From contig DYKX01000011.1 of NCBI GenBank assembly GCA_020722375.1, positions 1-32,233 on the forward strand: a stretch of 32,233 bases of DNA, given 5' to 3'. Shown here one piece after another: positions 7,846 through 15,616 of the stretch. Under the pieces are notes generated by a model. It saw nothing but the letters and a program-made list of their open reading frames with translations, did no database searches and was not told the origin of the DNA. Positions within the stretch are counted from its first letter, which is position 1. Every line of letters begins with the position of its first letter. The DNA is from Anaerolinea thermophila (lineage in GTDB: Bacteria > Chloroflexota > Anaerolineae > Anaerolineales > Villigracilaceae). Both the position numbers and the translations under genes were made by a program.

Positions 7846-8706
7846 ATGCCCACCCTCGCCATCGTCCTCCTGCTCACATCCGCTTTCATGCACGCCCTGT
7901 GGAATCTGATTCTTAAAAAATCCGAGATCAAATATGTCGCCATGAACTGGCAGGTGCTGCTCGGCGGCGCGGCGGCGGTTGCCGCCATGTTCTTTCTGGG
8001 ATTGCCGCCGCGCTCGGTGTGGTTGTTCGCCATCCTCAGCGGCATTCTCGAAACCCTGTATTTTTTCCTGCTCATGTATGCCTACACCGACCACGATTTT
8101 TCGCTGATCTATCCCGTGGCGCGCGGCGCGGCGCCCGCGCTGGTGGTGGTCTGGGCGGCGATCATTTTGAGCGAGATCCCCACGCTCGGCGGCTCGGTCG
8201 GCATTCTCCTCATCATCGCGGGGCTGGTCATCATCGGCGCGACGAGTCTGTTTCAGAACCATGAGAACAAGCCGCACGTGAGGGGAATTCTGCTTGCGTT
8301 GGGGGTGGCGTTCATCATTTCAGTTTACACGATTGTGGATGGGACAGCCGTGAAACAGGAACCCGACGCATCCCTGTCCTACGCGCTTGCGATGTTCGCC
8401 GTCGTCCCGCTTCTGACGACCCCCGTGGTGGTCCGCCGCTTCGGATGGGGAGTCTACGCGGATGCCTGGCGCGGGCAACGCTGGCGGCTGATCCTCGGCG
8501 GCGTGCTGGGAGTCGTCGCGTACACTACCGCGCTCTTTGCCTACTCCTTCGCCCCGTTGAATTATTCGGAAGCCATCCGCGAGGTCAGTGTGGTGATCGG
8601 CGCGTTCTTCGGCTGGCGCTTCCTCGGCGAAAAGATGGGAGGCTATCGGCTGGTGGGAGCGATGGTCATCTTCGCTGGAATTCTGCTGATCGCGATGTTT
8701 GGATAG
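7846..8706 (+). CDS. EamA-family (DMT superfamily) transporter
   Basis: This 286-residue protein is almost entirely hydrophobic, with about ten predicted membrane segments arranged as two halves of five, as in the drug/metabolite transporter superfamily. The first half includes HALWNLILKKSE and a YPVARGAAPALVV helix. The second includes the NYSEAIREVSVVIGAFFGWRFLGEKM stretch typical of EamA repeats. It probably moves a small metabolite across the cytoplasmic membrane; the substrate is unknown. It lies 9 bp after the truncated hydrolase and 5 bp before the Nudix gene, which suggests co-transcription. Confidence 0.88.
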   Translation: MPTLAIVLLLTSAFMHALWNLILKKSEIKYVAMNWQVLLGGAAAVAAMFFLGLPPRSVWLFAILSGILETLYFFLLMYAYTDHDFSLIYPVARGAAPALVVVWAAIILSEIPTLGGSVGILLIIAGLVIIGATSLFQNHENKPHVRGILLALGVAFIISVYTIVDGTAVKQEPDASLSYALAMFAVVPLLTTPVVVRRFGWGVYADAWRGQRWRLILGGVLGVVAYTTALFAYSFAPLNYSEAIREVSVVIGAFFGWRFLGEKMGGYRLVGAMVIFAGILLIAMFG

Positions 8707-8711
8707 GTCCT

Positions 8712-9128
8712 ATGCCCGATCAAATTTTCCCCGAACCGACTGTGGGCGCGTTCATTTTCAACCAGAAAGGCGAAATCCTTCTGCTGCAAAGCCACAAATG
8801 GCCTGGACGATACGTCGTCCCCGGCGGACATGTGGAATTGGGCGAGCGGCTGGAGGAAGCCGTGACCCGCGAGGCGAAGGAGGAAACGGGGCTGGACGTC
8901 TACGATGTGGAGTTCATCAACTTCCAGCAATTCATCTATGACCCCGCCTTCTGGAAAAAACGTCATTTCATCTTTTTCGATTTCGCCTGCAAAACGGACG
9001 GCGCCGATGTGCAACTCAACGAGGAGGCCGAAGGCTACGTCTGGGTGGAGCCGCGGCAGGCGCTGGCGATGGAACTGGATACGTACACGCGCCGCTCGGT
9101 GGAAGAATACCTGAAGAAGCATGCGTAG
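8712..9128 (+). CDS. Nudix hydrolase
   Basis: The 138-residue product is of normal single-domain Nudix length. The Nudix box is complete: Gly39, Glu45, Arg53, Glu54, Glu57, Glu58 and Gly60 fit GX5EX7REUXEEXGU. These enzymes cleave nucleoside diphosphates linked to another group, using Mg2+ in the cytoplasm; the substrate is not predictable. ATG 8712 was chosen because MPDQIFPEPTVGAFIF leads directly into the first strand. The frame is open further upstream, but that part overlaps the EamA gene. A strong terminator follows the stop codon. Confidence 0.92.
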   Translation: MPDQIFPEPTVGAFIFNQKGEILLLQSHKWPGRYVVPGGHVELGERLEEAVTREAKEETGLDVYDVEFINFQQFIYDPAFWKKRHFIFFDFACKTDGADVQLNEEAEGYVWVEPRQALAMELDTYTRRSVEEYLKKHA

Positions 9129-9133
9129 ATGGA

Positions 9134-9163
9134 AAACGGGTTTCCTTGCGAAACCCGTTTTTT
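9134..9163 (+). terminator. Terminator between convergent genes
   Basis: AAACGGGTTTC at 9134-9144 and GAAACCCGTTT at 9150-9160 form a perfect 11-bp stem with a 5-nt loop, followed by a T run on the plus strand and preceded by an A run. It can therefore stop transcription from both the Nudix gene and the convergent hydrolase at 9174-9950. Confidence 0.9.
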
Positions 9164-9173
9164 GTCGCTGAAA

Positions 9174-9950
9174 TTATTGCCCTGCCCGATATGGGATGGA
9201 ATCGGCAAATTCGGCCAGCGCGTTTGCCACCTCGGTGGGCTGTTCGAGCATCACCATGTGTCCCGCGCCGGGGAAGGTGACGAGACGCGCGCCAGCGATG
9301 CGGTCGCGCAGGAATTCGGAATACTTCACGGGGGTCAGGATATCGTCCGTGCCGCAGAGGATGAGGGTGGGCACGGATATTTCGCCGAGGCGCGCCATCA
9401 CGTCGAATTCGTTGCAGGCGAGGAAATCTCCGTGCAGGACGGAGGGGCGGATCTCCGCCATGCGTTGGGCGGCCAGTTCCTTCATCCGCGGGTTGACCGA
9501 GGGGCCGAACTCCGCGTCGTTGATGAGTTCGACCGCCGTCGGGAAGGTGGCTGCGCTGGAGGTGCTTTCCAGAATCTGGGGCGCCACGCGCAGGCGCGCG
9601 CCGCTTCCCACCAGACCGAGGCCGAGGACGCGCTTCGGAAAATCTAATGCGAGCGTGAGGGCAATGGCGCTTCCCATCGAATGGCCGACGAAGACCGCCG
9701 CGTTCAAGCCTGCCGCGTCCAGAAAATCCACCACAATGCTGGCATAGTCCGCGACGGACTGGTTTCCGACGCCGCCCGATTTCCCGTGCCCGGGCAGATC
9801 GAGGGCAAAGATGCGTTGACCAAGGATGCGCCTCACCTGTGGAGGCCAGTGCAGATGCGTCCCGCCTGCGCCGTGGATGAAAACCAGCGGCGGCCGCGAG
9901 ACATTTTCCGCCCCGTGGGAGAAGTAGAAGATGTGATTGAGGGTTGGCAT
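9174..9950 (-). CDS. Alpha/beta hydrolase
   Basis: This 258-residue cytoplasmic protein has the motif HGAGGTHLHW near residues 26-35, the DLPGHGKS loop and the nucleophile elbow GHSMGS with Ser91. The probable acid is Asp203 in GTDDILTP, and the catalytic His231 is in PGAGHMVMLEQP. The pattern fits the large group of hydrolases that includes 3-oxoadipate enol-lactonase and meta-cleavage product hydrolases, but the substrate is not clear. It ends at the bidirectional terminator and lies 32 bp downstream of the histidine kinase gene on the same strand, so it may be co-transcribed with it. Confidence 0.88.
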   Translation of the reverse strand: MPTLNHIFYFSHGAENVSRPPLVFIHGAGGTHLHWPPQVRRILGQRIFALDLPGHGKSGGVGNQSVADYASIVVDFLDAAGLNAAVFVGHSMGSAIALTLALDFPKRVLGLGLVGSGARLRVAPQILESTSSAATFPTAVELINDAEFGPSVNPRMKELAAQRMAEIRPSVLHGDFLACNEFDVMARLGEISVPTLILCGTDDILTPVKYSEFLRDRIAGARLVTFPGAGHMVMLEQPTEVANALAEFADSIPYRAGQ

Positions 9951-9982
9951 GGGAGGTTGCAGCGGCGAAATACTATCTCGCC

Positions 9983-11728
9983 TTACTTTTTATGATGCAG
10001 ACGATCCGCGGCATCTTCCGTGAGCGGAATATAGACCTGGACGCGCGTCCCCTTGCCCGGGGCAGAGTCGATGTTGAGCAGGCCGTTCACCAGTTCCGTG
10101 CGCTCGCGCAGGTTGACCATGCCCAGGCTGCCGCGCTGGTCGTAGGCTTTGTCCACGGCCTTCACGTCGAAGCCGATGCCGTCATCCACGATCTCGAGCA
10201 GGGCGATCCCCTGCTCCACCTGGCCGAGGCGAACGGTGATGGTGAGGGCGTTGGCGTGTTTGCGGGCATTGTTGACCGCCTCTTCGATGATGTAGAAAAT
10301 GACGCCCTGCTTGCCCATCTCCAGTTGGTTGGTTAACTTCGAGTCAATGTTGATCACCACGTTTTGGTTGAACGTCTCGCGCATTTTCTCGGCCATGGCC
10401 TGTAATGCCGCGCCCAATCCCTGCGACTCGAGGATGAGCGGCCTCAACGTAAACAGCATGTGGCGGATTTCCTTGGTGGTGCGGTGCGCCAGGTCTTCGA
10501 GTTTGACCAACTCATCGGAAGCCATGGCAGGATTACGGTCCAACATGCGGCGGGCGAGGTTGATGCGCATGGCGATCGCCGCGACGGATTGGGTCGGCCC
10601 GTCGTGCAGGTCACGCGCCAGTTTCTTGCGCGCTTCCTCGTGGACCTCCACCATGCGGTTCTTCTCCTCGACCAGGTCCTGGTAAAGACGCGCATTCTGA
10701 ATGGCAATCACCGATTGCCGCCCGATAATCTCCAGCATGGAGACACGGTCTGGCGTGAAGTATTGCGGGTCGGGATGCGCAAACAGCATCGCGCCGTACA
10801 CGTTGAAGCCGCTGCGTAAAGGGAAACAGTAAATCGAGGTACAGGCGCGCAAAGCGATGATGCGGCTGAGTTCGGGGTCGTAGCCAATATCGTTGGAAAG
10901 GACAGGTTCGCCCTCATCCACCACTTTTTTCAGAATCCCCTCCGCGCCAAGCAAACTGACCTTTTGATCGGCATTGGTGAAGCGCCGCGCCGAACCGATG
11001 CGGAGTTTGTCGCCCTTGAAGAGCAGCACCGCGCTGACGAGTTTCCCGTCATCGCCCGCCTCGGGGTCGGCGTCGAGCGCGGTGTGACCCATGTCGAGGG
11101 CGGAGTCGAGCACGCGCTTGTAACTGAGCGTGGCCGTCAACGTGGAGGTCAACTCGTAGATGGCGCGCATGCGCTCGCTTTCGATGTGCCATTTTCGTTC
11201 CTGCTCGCGCAGGCGTTTCTCACGGGCTTCCCGCAAATAGCCCGCCAGTTTATTCCCCATCAGGCCAAACACCACCCCCAGGATCAGCGTGACCGCCATC
11301 GAAAGCAGGATGGGCAGGCTCACGGAAAATGTGCGCGTCTCCAGCCAGGCGCTCCCAAATTGGAGGACGGCAAAAAAGGCCGCCACGATCATGGTCCCCG
11401 TCATCTCGAAATACACCGAGGCGGTCAGGATGGGCAGGATGGGCGACCATGAGGCGGGACCCGTCAGACCGCCCTGCAGGAAGAAAAAGATGGCGGTGAA
11501 GACGATGTCCACGCTCAGGCCGATATAGCGGTGCCATTTCATGCGCGTGTTCGTCGCCGCGAAAAAGGTCATGGCCAGGTTCCACAGCAGGAGCGCGATC
11601 AGCGGCCATGAAGTCGCGAATGCCAACTCCCCGCCGAGCCCAAGCGAAACGAGCAGTCCCGCCTGCGTGATCCAACGCAGGGAGATGACGAACCAGTCGG
11701 CGATATAGGGTGAATCGAACGTACGCAT
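9983..11728 (-). CDS. Sensor histidine kinase, NarL/DesK type, with GAF domain
   Basis: This 581-residue membrane sensor has about five or six N-terminal membrane segments (residues 15-157), a charged linker, and a GAF-like domain at about residues 195-348. The HisKA_3 phosphoacceptor segment is RKKLARDLHDGPTQS with His375. The HATPase domain shows the N box EEAVNNARKH (482-491), the G1 box DDGIGF (515-520) and the G2 region GSLGMVNLRERTE. It should autophosphorylate and pass phosphate to a LuxR/NarL-type response regulator. No regulator gene lies within this window, so it is an orphan here. The ATG at 11728 has no obvious Shine-Dalgarno sequence. Confidence 0.93.
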   Translation of the reverse strand: MRTFDSPYIADWFVISLRWITQAGLLVSLGLGGELAFATSWPLIALLLWNLAMTFFAATNTRMKWHRYIGLSVDIVFTAIFFFLQGGLTGPASWSPILPILTASVYFEMTGTMIVAAFFAVLQFGSAWLETRTFSVSLPILLSMAVTLILGVVFGLMGNKLAGYLREAREKRLREQERKWHIESERMRAIYELTSTLTATLSYKRVLDSALDMGHTALDADPEAGDDGKLVSAVLLFKGDKLRIGSARRFTNADQKVSLLGAEGILKKVVDEGEPVLSNDIGYDPELSRIIALRACTSIYCFPLRSGFNVYGAMLFAHPDPQYFTPDRVSMLEIIGRQSVIAIQNARLYQDLVEEKNRMVEVHEEARKKLARDLHDGPTQSVAAIAMRINLARRMLDRNPAMASDELVKLEDLAHRTTKEIRHMLFTLRPLILESQGLGAALQAMAEKMRETFNQNVVINIDSKLTNQLEMGKQGVIFYIIEEAVNNARKHANALTITVRLGQVEQGIALLEIVDDGIGFDVKAVDKAYDQRGSLGMVNLRERTELVNGLLNIDSAPGKGTRVQVYIPLTEDAADRLHHKK

Positions 11729-11789
11729 CTTTTGTATGATACCCGAAAAACTGCGGCCAGGCTTTCGGCAGACGTTACAGGTGAATTAC

Positions 11790-11816
11790 GGATTCGAGCG
11801 AATCCAGGTTTTCTGG
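11790..11816. repeat. Adjacent small hairpins in the gap before the histidine kinase
   Basis: GGATTCG at 11790-11796 and CGAATCC at 11799-11805 form a perfect 7-bp stem with a 2-nt loop. It shares two bases with a second small hairpin, CCAG (804-807) and CTGG (813-816). The 7+2+7 geometry equals that of the elements at 13988 and 16570. There is no T run, so it does not look like a terminator for the minus-strand sulfotransferase. Confidence 0.5.
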
Positions 11817-11818
11817 TC

Positions 11819-12547
11819 TTAAATCTCGTATCCCATCTTCTTCAGGGCGGGACCAAAGCGCTCGGCCATGACTTTTTGTTGCTCCGCGTCATAGGATTGG
11901 CGGAAGCGCCCGATCTTGCCCTTGTAAAAATGCAGACCCTGCTGGCTGTCGTTCGCGCCGGGACGATACTGCTCGATCACTCTCTGGACCTCGGGCTGGC
12001 CGCCGTCCAATTTGAGGAATCCAACCAGACGGGTGATCTCCTCATCGTAATTCGTCAGCAGGTCTTCGTAGCGGGCGATGAGGGGAGTCTTTTCCTGCAT
12101 CCACTTTTCCCAGATGCGAACATATTCCGTCATGAAGTCGAGCGTCTTCTGGAAATCGGTGAGATGCGAAAAGGCGTTGGGACGTCCCTTCGAGATGGCG
12201 CGCTGACCAAAGTCAAAGGCGGAAAGCATGGCATCGCGCGGGTCGCGGTAGATGTAGGTAACTTTCAACAGGCCGATCGCTCCGAGAAACCGCGACGCGG
12301 CCGACGGTCCCGCGTGAGCCTTGATGACAAAGGTGTTCCCCGTCAGCGCGGGGACGGTCACCATCGCCAATCGTCGGGCGGAGAGGACGCCGATGTTGCA
12401 GTTCACTTCAGTCAATATTTTTTGCAGACGATACTTCTCGCGAATATCGCGGGCATCGGCACAGCCTGTGGTCGCCATCAGGTCGTGGATGACATTGTAA
12501 TGCCAGCCCGACCCGGCGCGCGGCATTCCGACAGAAAGAACGATCAT
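11819..12547 (-). CDS. Sulfotransferase-family protein
   Basis: This 242-residue cytoplasmic protein begins IVLSVGMPRAGSGWHYNVI. That matches the 5'-phosphosulfate loop of PAPS-dependent sulfotransferases. The 3'-phosphate-binding segment is YIYRDPRDAMLSAF (about residues 98-111). It would transfer sulfate from PAPS to a carbohydrate or similar acceptor. Its start overlaps the O-antigen ligase stop as ATGA, showing translational coupling at the end of the polysaccharide cluster. A second, distinct sulfotransferase lies at 15617. Together they suggest a sulfated polymer, although some members of this fold act on lipids or small molecules. Confidence 0.8.
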   Translation of the reverse strand: MIVLSVGMPRAGSGWHYNVIHDLMATTGCADARDIREKYRLQKILTEVNCNIGVLSARRLAMVTVPALTGNTFVIKAHAGPSAASRFLGAIGLLKVTYIYRDPRDAMLSAFDFGQRAISKGRPNAFSHLTDFQKTLDFMTEYVRIWEKWMQEKTPLIARYEDLLTNYDEEITRLVGFLKLDGGQPEVQRVIEQYRPGANDSQQGLHFYKGKIGRFRQSYDAEQQKVMAERFGPALKKMGYEI

Positions 12548-13965
12548 TGTTTCTCCGTAACATTGATTGAAAGTCCCGCCATGATCCCAGGGATGACCCA
12601 GATATTTGGCGCGGCAAGCGAATCCTGGGTCACATTATACAGGCCAATCGCCAGCCATGCAAAAAGCGCGGCAATGCCGAGGAAGCGGCGGAGACCATCC
12701 TGTTGTAAGTGCGAGAGAGAATCGGCCAGCGTAGAAAAGAGAAAAACAAAAAACAAAACGAATCCCACCAGACCCGTTTCGGCCAGCAGGCGGATGTAGA
12801 GATTCTTCGGGTTGGGAAACAGCCTGTTTTGCGGGTTCAATTGTTTCGCGATCTCTGGGACGGTGGTGAGAGTCCAGTCGGGCAGGTTGTCGTAGATCCA
12901 GAATCCGCTGGCGCCGAGTCCCACGCCCAGGATGGGATGTTCCTCGAAGGCGGCCAGCGCGCCCGTAGCGTAGGCGCTGCGTCCGCCCGCGTTGATGTCG
13001 GTCAGGTACTCGCTCAGGCTGTCGGCGGAGGTGTCCCACAGGCGTTTGAAATAATTTTTCTGGCCTAGGAAGAGCGCCGCCCCCGTCAGAACGCCGATGA
13101 CGGCCGCGATCATCGCGAGGCGCAACAACCAGCCGCGGCGGAATCCGCCGAAGAACCACGTCCACGCCGCGCGGAGGTGGCCGCGTCCGACGAGGAGGAA
13201 GACGAGTCCCGCGATGCCGACACCGATGAGCAATCCGCCGCGCGAGTAGGTGGCGAGAAGCGTCAGCGTGGACAAGGCCAGTAGAACAGGTTCCAGCCAT
13301 TTCGTGCGCGTGAGGCGGGTATTCGTCATCAGCGCCGCGAACAAAATCGGCAGGTACATCGTCACGATCTGCCCCGCCAGCCAGGACGGTTCGTAGGCCA
13401 TCCCTGAGATTCGATTCGTGCGGACGAGTTCGCGCATCGAGAAGGCCAGTTGCCAGTGCGTGACCATTTCTTTTTCGAGCAGGGGCGTGTAAAACGTGAC
13501 GGCTTGCAGGCCGCACCAGGCCAGGTCGAGGCCGAGGCCTGCCAGCATCCAACGCAGGGTGAATTTGACTTCGGCCTCGTCGCGGTTCATCCAGGCGGCG
13601 GAGAGGAAGAACGCCAGCCCGATGACGAGGGTGACGAGGGCGCGGACGGCGCGTCCGAAATATTCCTGCCCGCGCAACGGGATCGGGTCGTTCAGGACGC
13701 CGAGGCTGGTCGCGGCGAAGATGGCGGCCGCGAAGGCCGCGAGCAGGATCGTGCTTCCCGTCCACGGGAAGGGACGCTGGCGGCGGATGGATTGGATCAG
13801 CAAAAGAGGGAGGAGAATCGCCAGCGGGTAGAGCGCCAGCGGGCGGACGTAGGTGGTCTCGCCGAGAAACGGGAACCAGCGAAAACTAGTGACGGGCAGG
13901 GACACGAGCGCCGCGGCCCATAACCAACGCGAAATACGGTGAGAAATATCGGAAGAGGAGGACAT
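12544..13965 (-). CDS. O-antigen ligase / Wzy-like polymerase family membrane protein
   Basis: The 473-residue protein has about eleven to twelve predicted membrane segments and the family landmarks. These are ATYSRGGLLIG near the middle, a large extracytoplasmic loop, FEEHPILGVGLGASGFW, and the conserved NLYIRLLAETGLVGFVLFFVFLF. Proteins of this family either polymerise repeat units (Wzy) or ligate the glycan to a carrier (WaaL); sequence alone does not separate them. With the Wzz-like gene next upstream, a polymerase role is reasonable. The start ATG at 13965 lies about 80 bp from the Wzz-like stop, with a paired-hairpin element between them. Confidence 0.87.
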   Translation of the reverse strand: MSSSSDISHRISRWLWAAALVSLPVTSFRWFPFLGETTYVRPLALYPLAILLPLLLIQSIRRQRPFPWTGSTILLAAFAAAIFAATSLGVLNDPIPLRGQEYFGRAVRALVTLVIGLAFFLSAAWMNRDEAEVKFTLRWMLAGLGLDLAWCGLQAVTFYTPLLEKEMVTHWQLAFSMRELVRTNRISGMAYEPSWLAGQIVTMYLPILFAALMTNTRLTRTKWLEPVLLALSTLTLLATYSRGGLLIGVGIAGLVFLLVGRGHLRAAWTWFFGGFRRGWLLRLAMIAAVIGVLTGAALFLGQKNYFKRLWDTSADSLSEYLTDINAGGRSAYATGALAAFEEHPILGVGLGASGFWIYDNLPDWTLTTVPEIAKQLNPQNRLFPNPKNLYIRLLAETGLVGFVLFFVFLFSTLADSLSHLQQDGLRRFLGIAALFAWLAIGLYNVTQDSLAAPNIWVIPGIMAGLSINVTEKQ

Positions 13966-13988
13966 GCGAGTTACAGGCTCACTTTATA

Positions 13989-14041
13989 CAGTATCGCAAG
14001 ATTTATCTTGCCCCGCGAGGCAACATGAATGTTGCAGTACT
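13989..14041. repeat. Paired-hairpin element, GCAACAT/GCAAGAT family, copy 1
   Basis: The first hairpin is GCAAGAT (13996-14002) with ATCTTGC (14005-14011) around TT. The second is GCAACAT (14020-14026) with ATGTTGC (14029-14035) around GA. Outside them AGTAT and GTACT form a nearly matching outer inverted repeat. The element fills the gap between the O-antigen ligase and Wzz-like genes. A related element with the hairpins in the opposite order is at 16570-16617. Confidence 0.85.
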
Positions 14042-14046
14042 ACACT

Positions 14047-14688
14047 TTATCCTTGTCGCGGCGCAAAAAACAAAACGGCAAACGCGCCGAGGAACCACGC
14101 GGCGACTGTCCCTGCCAGCAGGTACGCGCTGAGCGGCGCGCTTCGTTGTTTTGGCAGATTGGCAGATTGGGTGACTTCAACCTTGATGAAGGAGTTGAGT
14201 CCGCTTTGTGTGTCGATGTTGGCCTGCGCCGCGTCTGCAAAGGACTGCGCCCAGGCGGAGGCCAGGGTTTCGGCGCGTTGCGCGTCCCCGTCATCGGCGT
14301 AGAAATGCCAGCCCGCCTCGGCAGGTTGACTGAGTTGCAACTTCCCCTCGCGCAGTTCGCGGACGGTCACTTTGCCATCGGCATCCGCCACTGCTTGCAA
14401 GACCGCGTCCGACCAGGCGATCTCCTCCAATTTACGCGTCTCGCGTTCGAGATAGTAAAACTGTTGACGGTCAATCTCCTGCGGCCAGGCCTCTTCCAAA
14501 TTGAAATCCACGTTGACGACGGCGCGCGCCCGATACGGCGGCGGAGCGACGAAATAAATCGCCGCGCTGACAAGTCCGCCGAGCAGGGCGGCAAGGAGCC
14601 AGAAACGCCAGGCGCGCAGGAGACGGATGAGGTCGTCGGAAGAGGGAGGGGAGAAGATGAAGGATGAAGGATGAAGGATGAATTTCAT
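14047..14688 (-). CDS. Short Wzz-like polysaccharide chain-length / co-polymerase protein
   Basis: This 213-residue protein has membrane segments near residues 26-49 and 187-208 enclosing an extracytoplasmic region, the topology of Wzz-type polysaccharide co-polymerases. A PPPYRA motif follows the first segment. It is shorter than the usual 300-plus residues and has no C-terminal tyrosine kinase. The first 16 residues, MKFILHPSSFIFSPPS, are encoded by a GATGAAG heptamer array, so the start codon lies inside a repeat and the true N-terminus is uncertain. A short direct repeat (GGCAGATT) near 14154-14170 encodes part of VTQSANLPKQ. Its location beside the O-antigen ligase supports the role. Confidence 0.65.
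   Translation of the reverse strand: MKFILHPSSFIFSPPSSDDLIRLLRAWRFWLLAALLGGLVSAAIYFVAPPPYRARAVVNVDFNLEEAWPQEIDRQQFYYLERETRKLEEIAWSDAVLQAVADADGKVTVRELREGKLQLSQPAEAGWHFYADDGDAQRAETLASAWAQSFADAAQANIDTQSGLNSFIKVEVTQSANLPKQRSAPLSAYLLAGTVAAWFLGAFAVLFFAPRQG
14653..14683 (-). repeat. Heptamer array (GATGAAG) at the Wzz-like N-terminus
   Basis: GATGAAG repeats at least three times in perfect 7-bp register, from about 14655 to 14680. It overlaps the first codons of the Wzz-like gene. The array has either been captured as coding sequence or is falsely included in the reading frame. Confidence 0.8.
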
Positions 14689-14728
14689 AGTTGCGAAATA
14701 GGAGATGGGGGATGCGGGTTAGAACGGG

Positions 14729-14820
14729 TACTTGTGTACGTGTGTACGTGTGTACTTGTGTACTTGTGTACGTGTTTACTTGTGTACTTGTTTACTTGTG
14801 TACCTGTGTACGTGTCTACG
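14729..14820 (+). repeat. Ten-bp tandem array of the TGTGTACTTG type
   Basis: About nine units of 10 bp, variants of TGTGTACTTG, TGTGTACGTG and TGTTTACTTG, run without interruption between the GT2 and Wzz-like genes. The same units occur at 22582-22616. The period is 10 bp, unlike the 7-bp arrays elsewhere in this cluster. It has no coding potential and is not a CRISPR array, as there are no spacers. Confidence 0.9.
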
Positions 14821-14829
14821 ATCATTGAA

Positions 14830-15615
14830 TTATACGCCCAGCCTGCGCCTGAATCTCCAACTCCACAACGGCGCGATCAGTTTACGAATGTAGTATTTCG
14901 CCACGATGGGAGCGAAGAACGAGCCGCCATCGCGATAGTGGACGCGGATCATCTCCGGCCAGCAACGGTCATCGGCGGCGATGGTCTTACCCGATGTGTG
15001 GATGCGGAAATTCGCCCACGTCTGCCCCGCGAGATATTTCAATTCAGAACGCGCGGCGATGCGCGTCCACAGGTCGTAGTCCATCGCGAAATAAAAGGAC
15101 GGGTCGAGAGGCCCGACCTGTTTCCACAGCTCGGCGCGGAAGAACATCGTCTGCTGCGGGATGTGGACGTAGCCGCGGCGCAGTCGCGCCAGGTCGGTCT
15201 GGGCGGCGGGGAACTTGCCGATGACGCGTCCCTCCTCGTTGATGTAATTGCAATCCGCGTAGACCATCCCCACTTCACGATGCTCCAGCAAATATTTCAC
15301 GGCCTGTCCAACGGCGCGCGGCTCGTAGGTATCGTCCGAGTTCAGCCACGCGAGAATCTGTCCCGACGCACGCGCGAAGCCTTTGTTGATGGCGTCGGTC
15401 TGGCCGCGGTCTTTTTCGCTCACCCACCAGGCGAGTTGGTCGGCGTATTTTTGGATCACATCCACCGAGCCATCGGTCGAGCCGCCGTCCACGATAATGG
15501 TTTCGATGCGCGGATAATCCTGCGACAACACAGACTGAATCGTCGCTTCCAAATATCGCGCCTGGTTGAACGACGGCGTCACGATCGAAACGGTGGGCAG
15601 GGCAACAGGTCTCAT
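14830..15615 (-). CDS. Glycosyltransferase family 2
   Basis: The 261-residue cytoplasmic enzyme starts TVSIVTPSFNQARYLEATIQS and has the family 2 landmarks. IIVDGGSTDGS binds the nucleotide, EKDRGQTDAINKGF follows, and LAWLNSDDTY carries the metal-binding aspartates. A QTMFFRAELW segment and DYDLWTRIA complete the GT-A fold. It should transfer a sugar from a nucleotide-sugar donor during assembly of the polymer. It is closely similar in its first 100 residues to the GT2 at 19855-20790, suggesting duplication within the cluster. Its start is 1 bp from the sulfotransferase stop, so the two are coupled. Confidence 0.93.
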   Translation of the reverse strand: MRPVALPTVSIVTPSFNQARYLEATIQSVLSQDYPRIETIIVDGGSTDGSVDVIQKYADQLAWWVSEKDRGQTDAINKGFARASGQILAWLNSDDTYEPRAVGQAVKYLLEHREVGMVYADCNYINEEGRVIGKFPAAQTDLARLRRGYVHIPQQTMFFRAELWKQVGPLDPSFYFAMDYDLWTRIAARSELKYLAGQTWANFRIHTSGKTIAADDRCWPEMIRVHYRDGGSFFAPIVAKYYIRKLIAPLWSWRFRRRLGV

Positions 15616-15616
15616 C

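Noticed and set aside
11790-11816. Terminator for the sulfotransferase operon
   Set aside because: The hairpin is good, but no T run follows it on the minus strand. Its 7+2+7 geometry fits the repeat elements instead.
14729-14820. CRISPR array
   Set aside because: Units are 10 bp and contiguous with no spacers, and there are no cas genes nearby.
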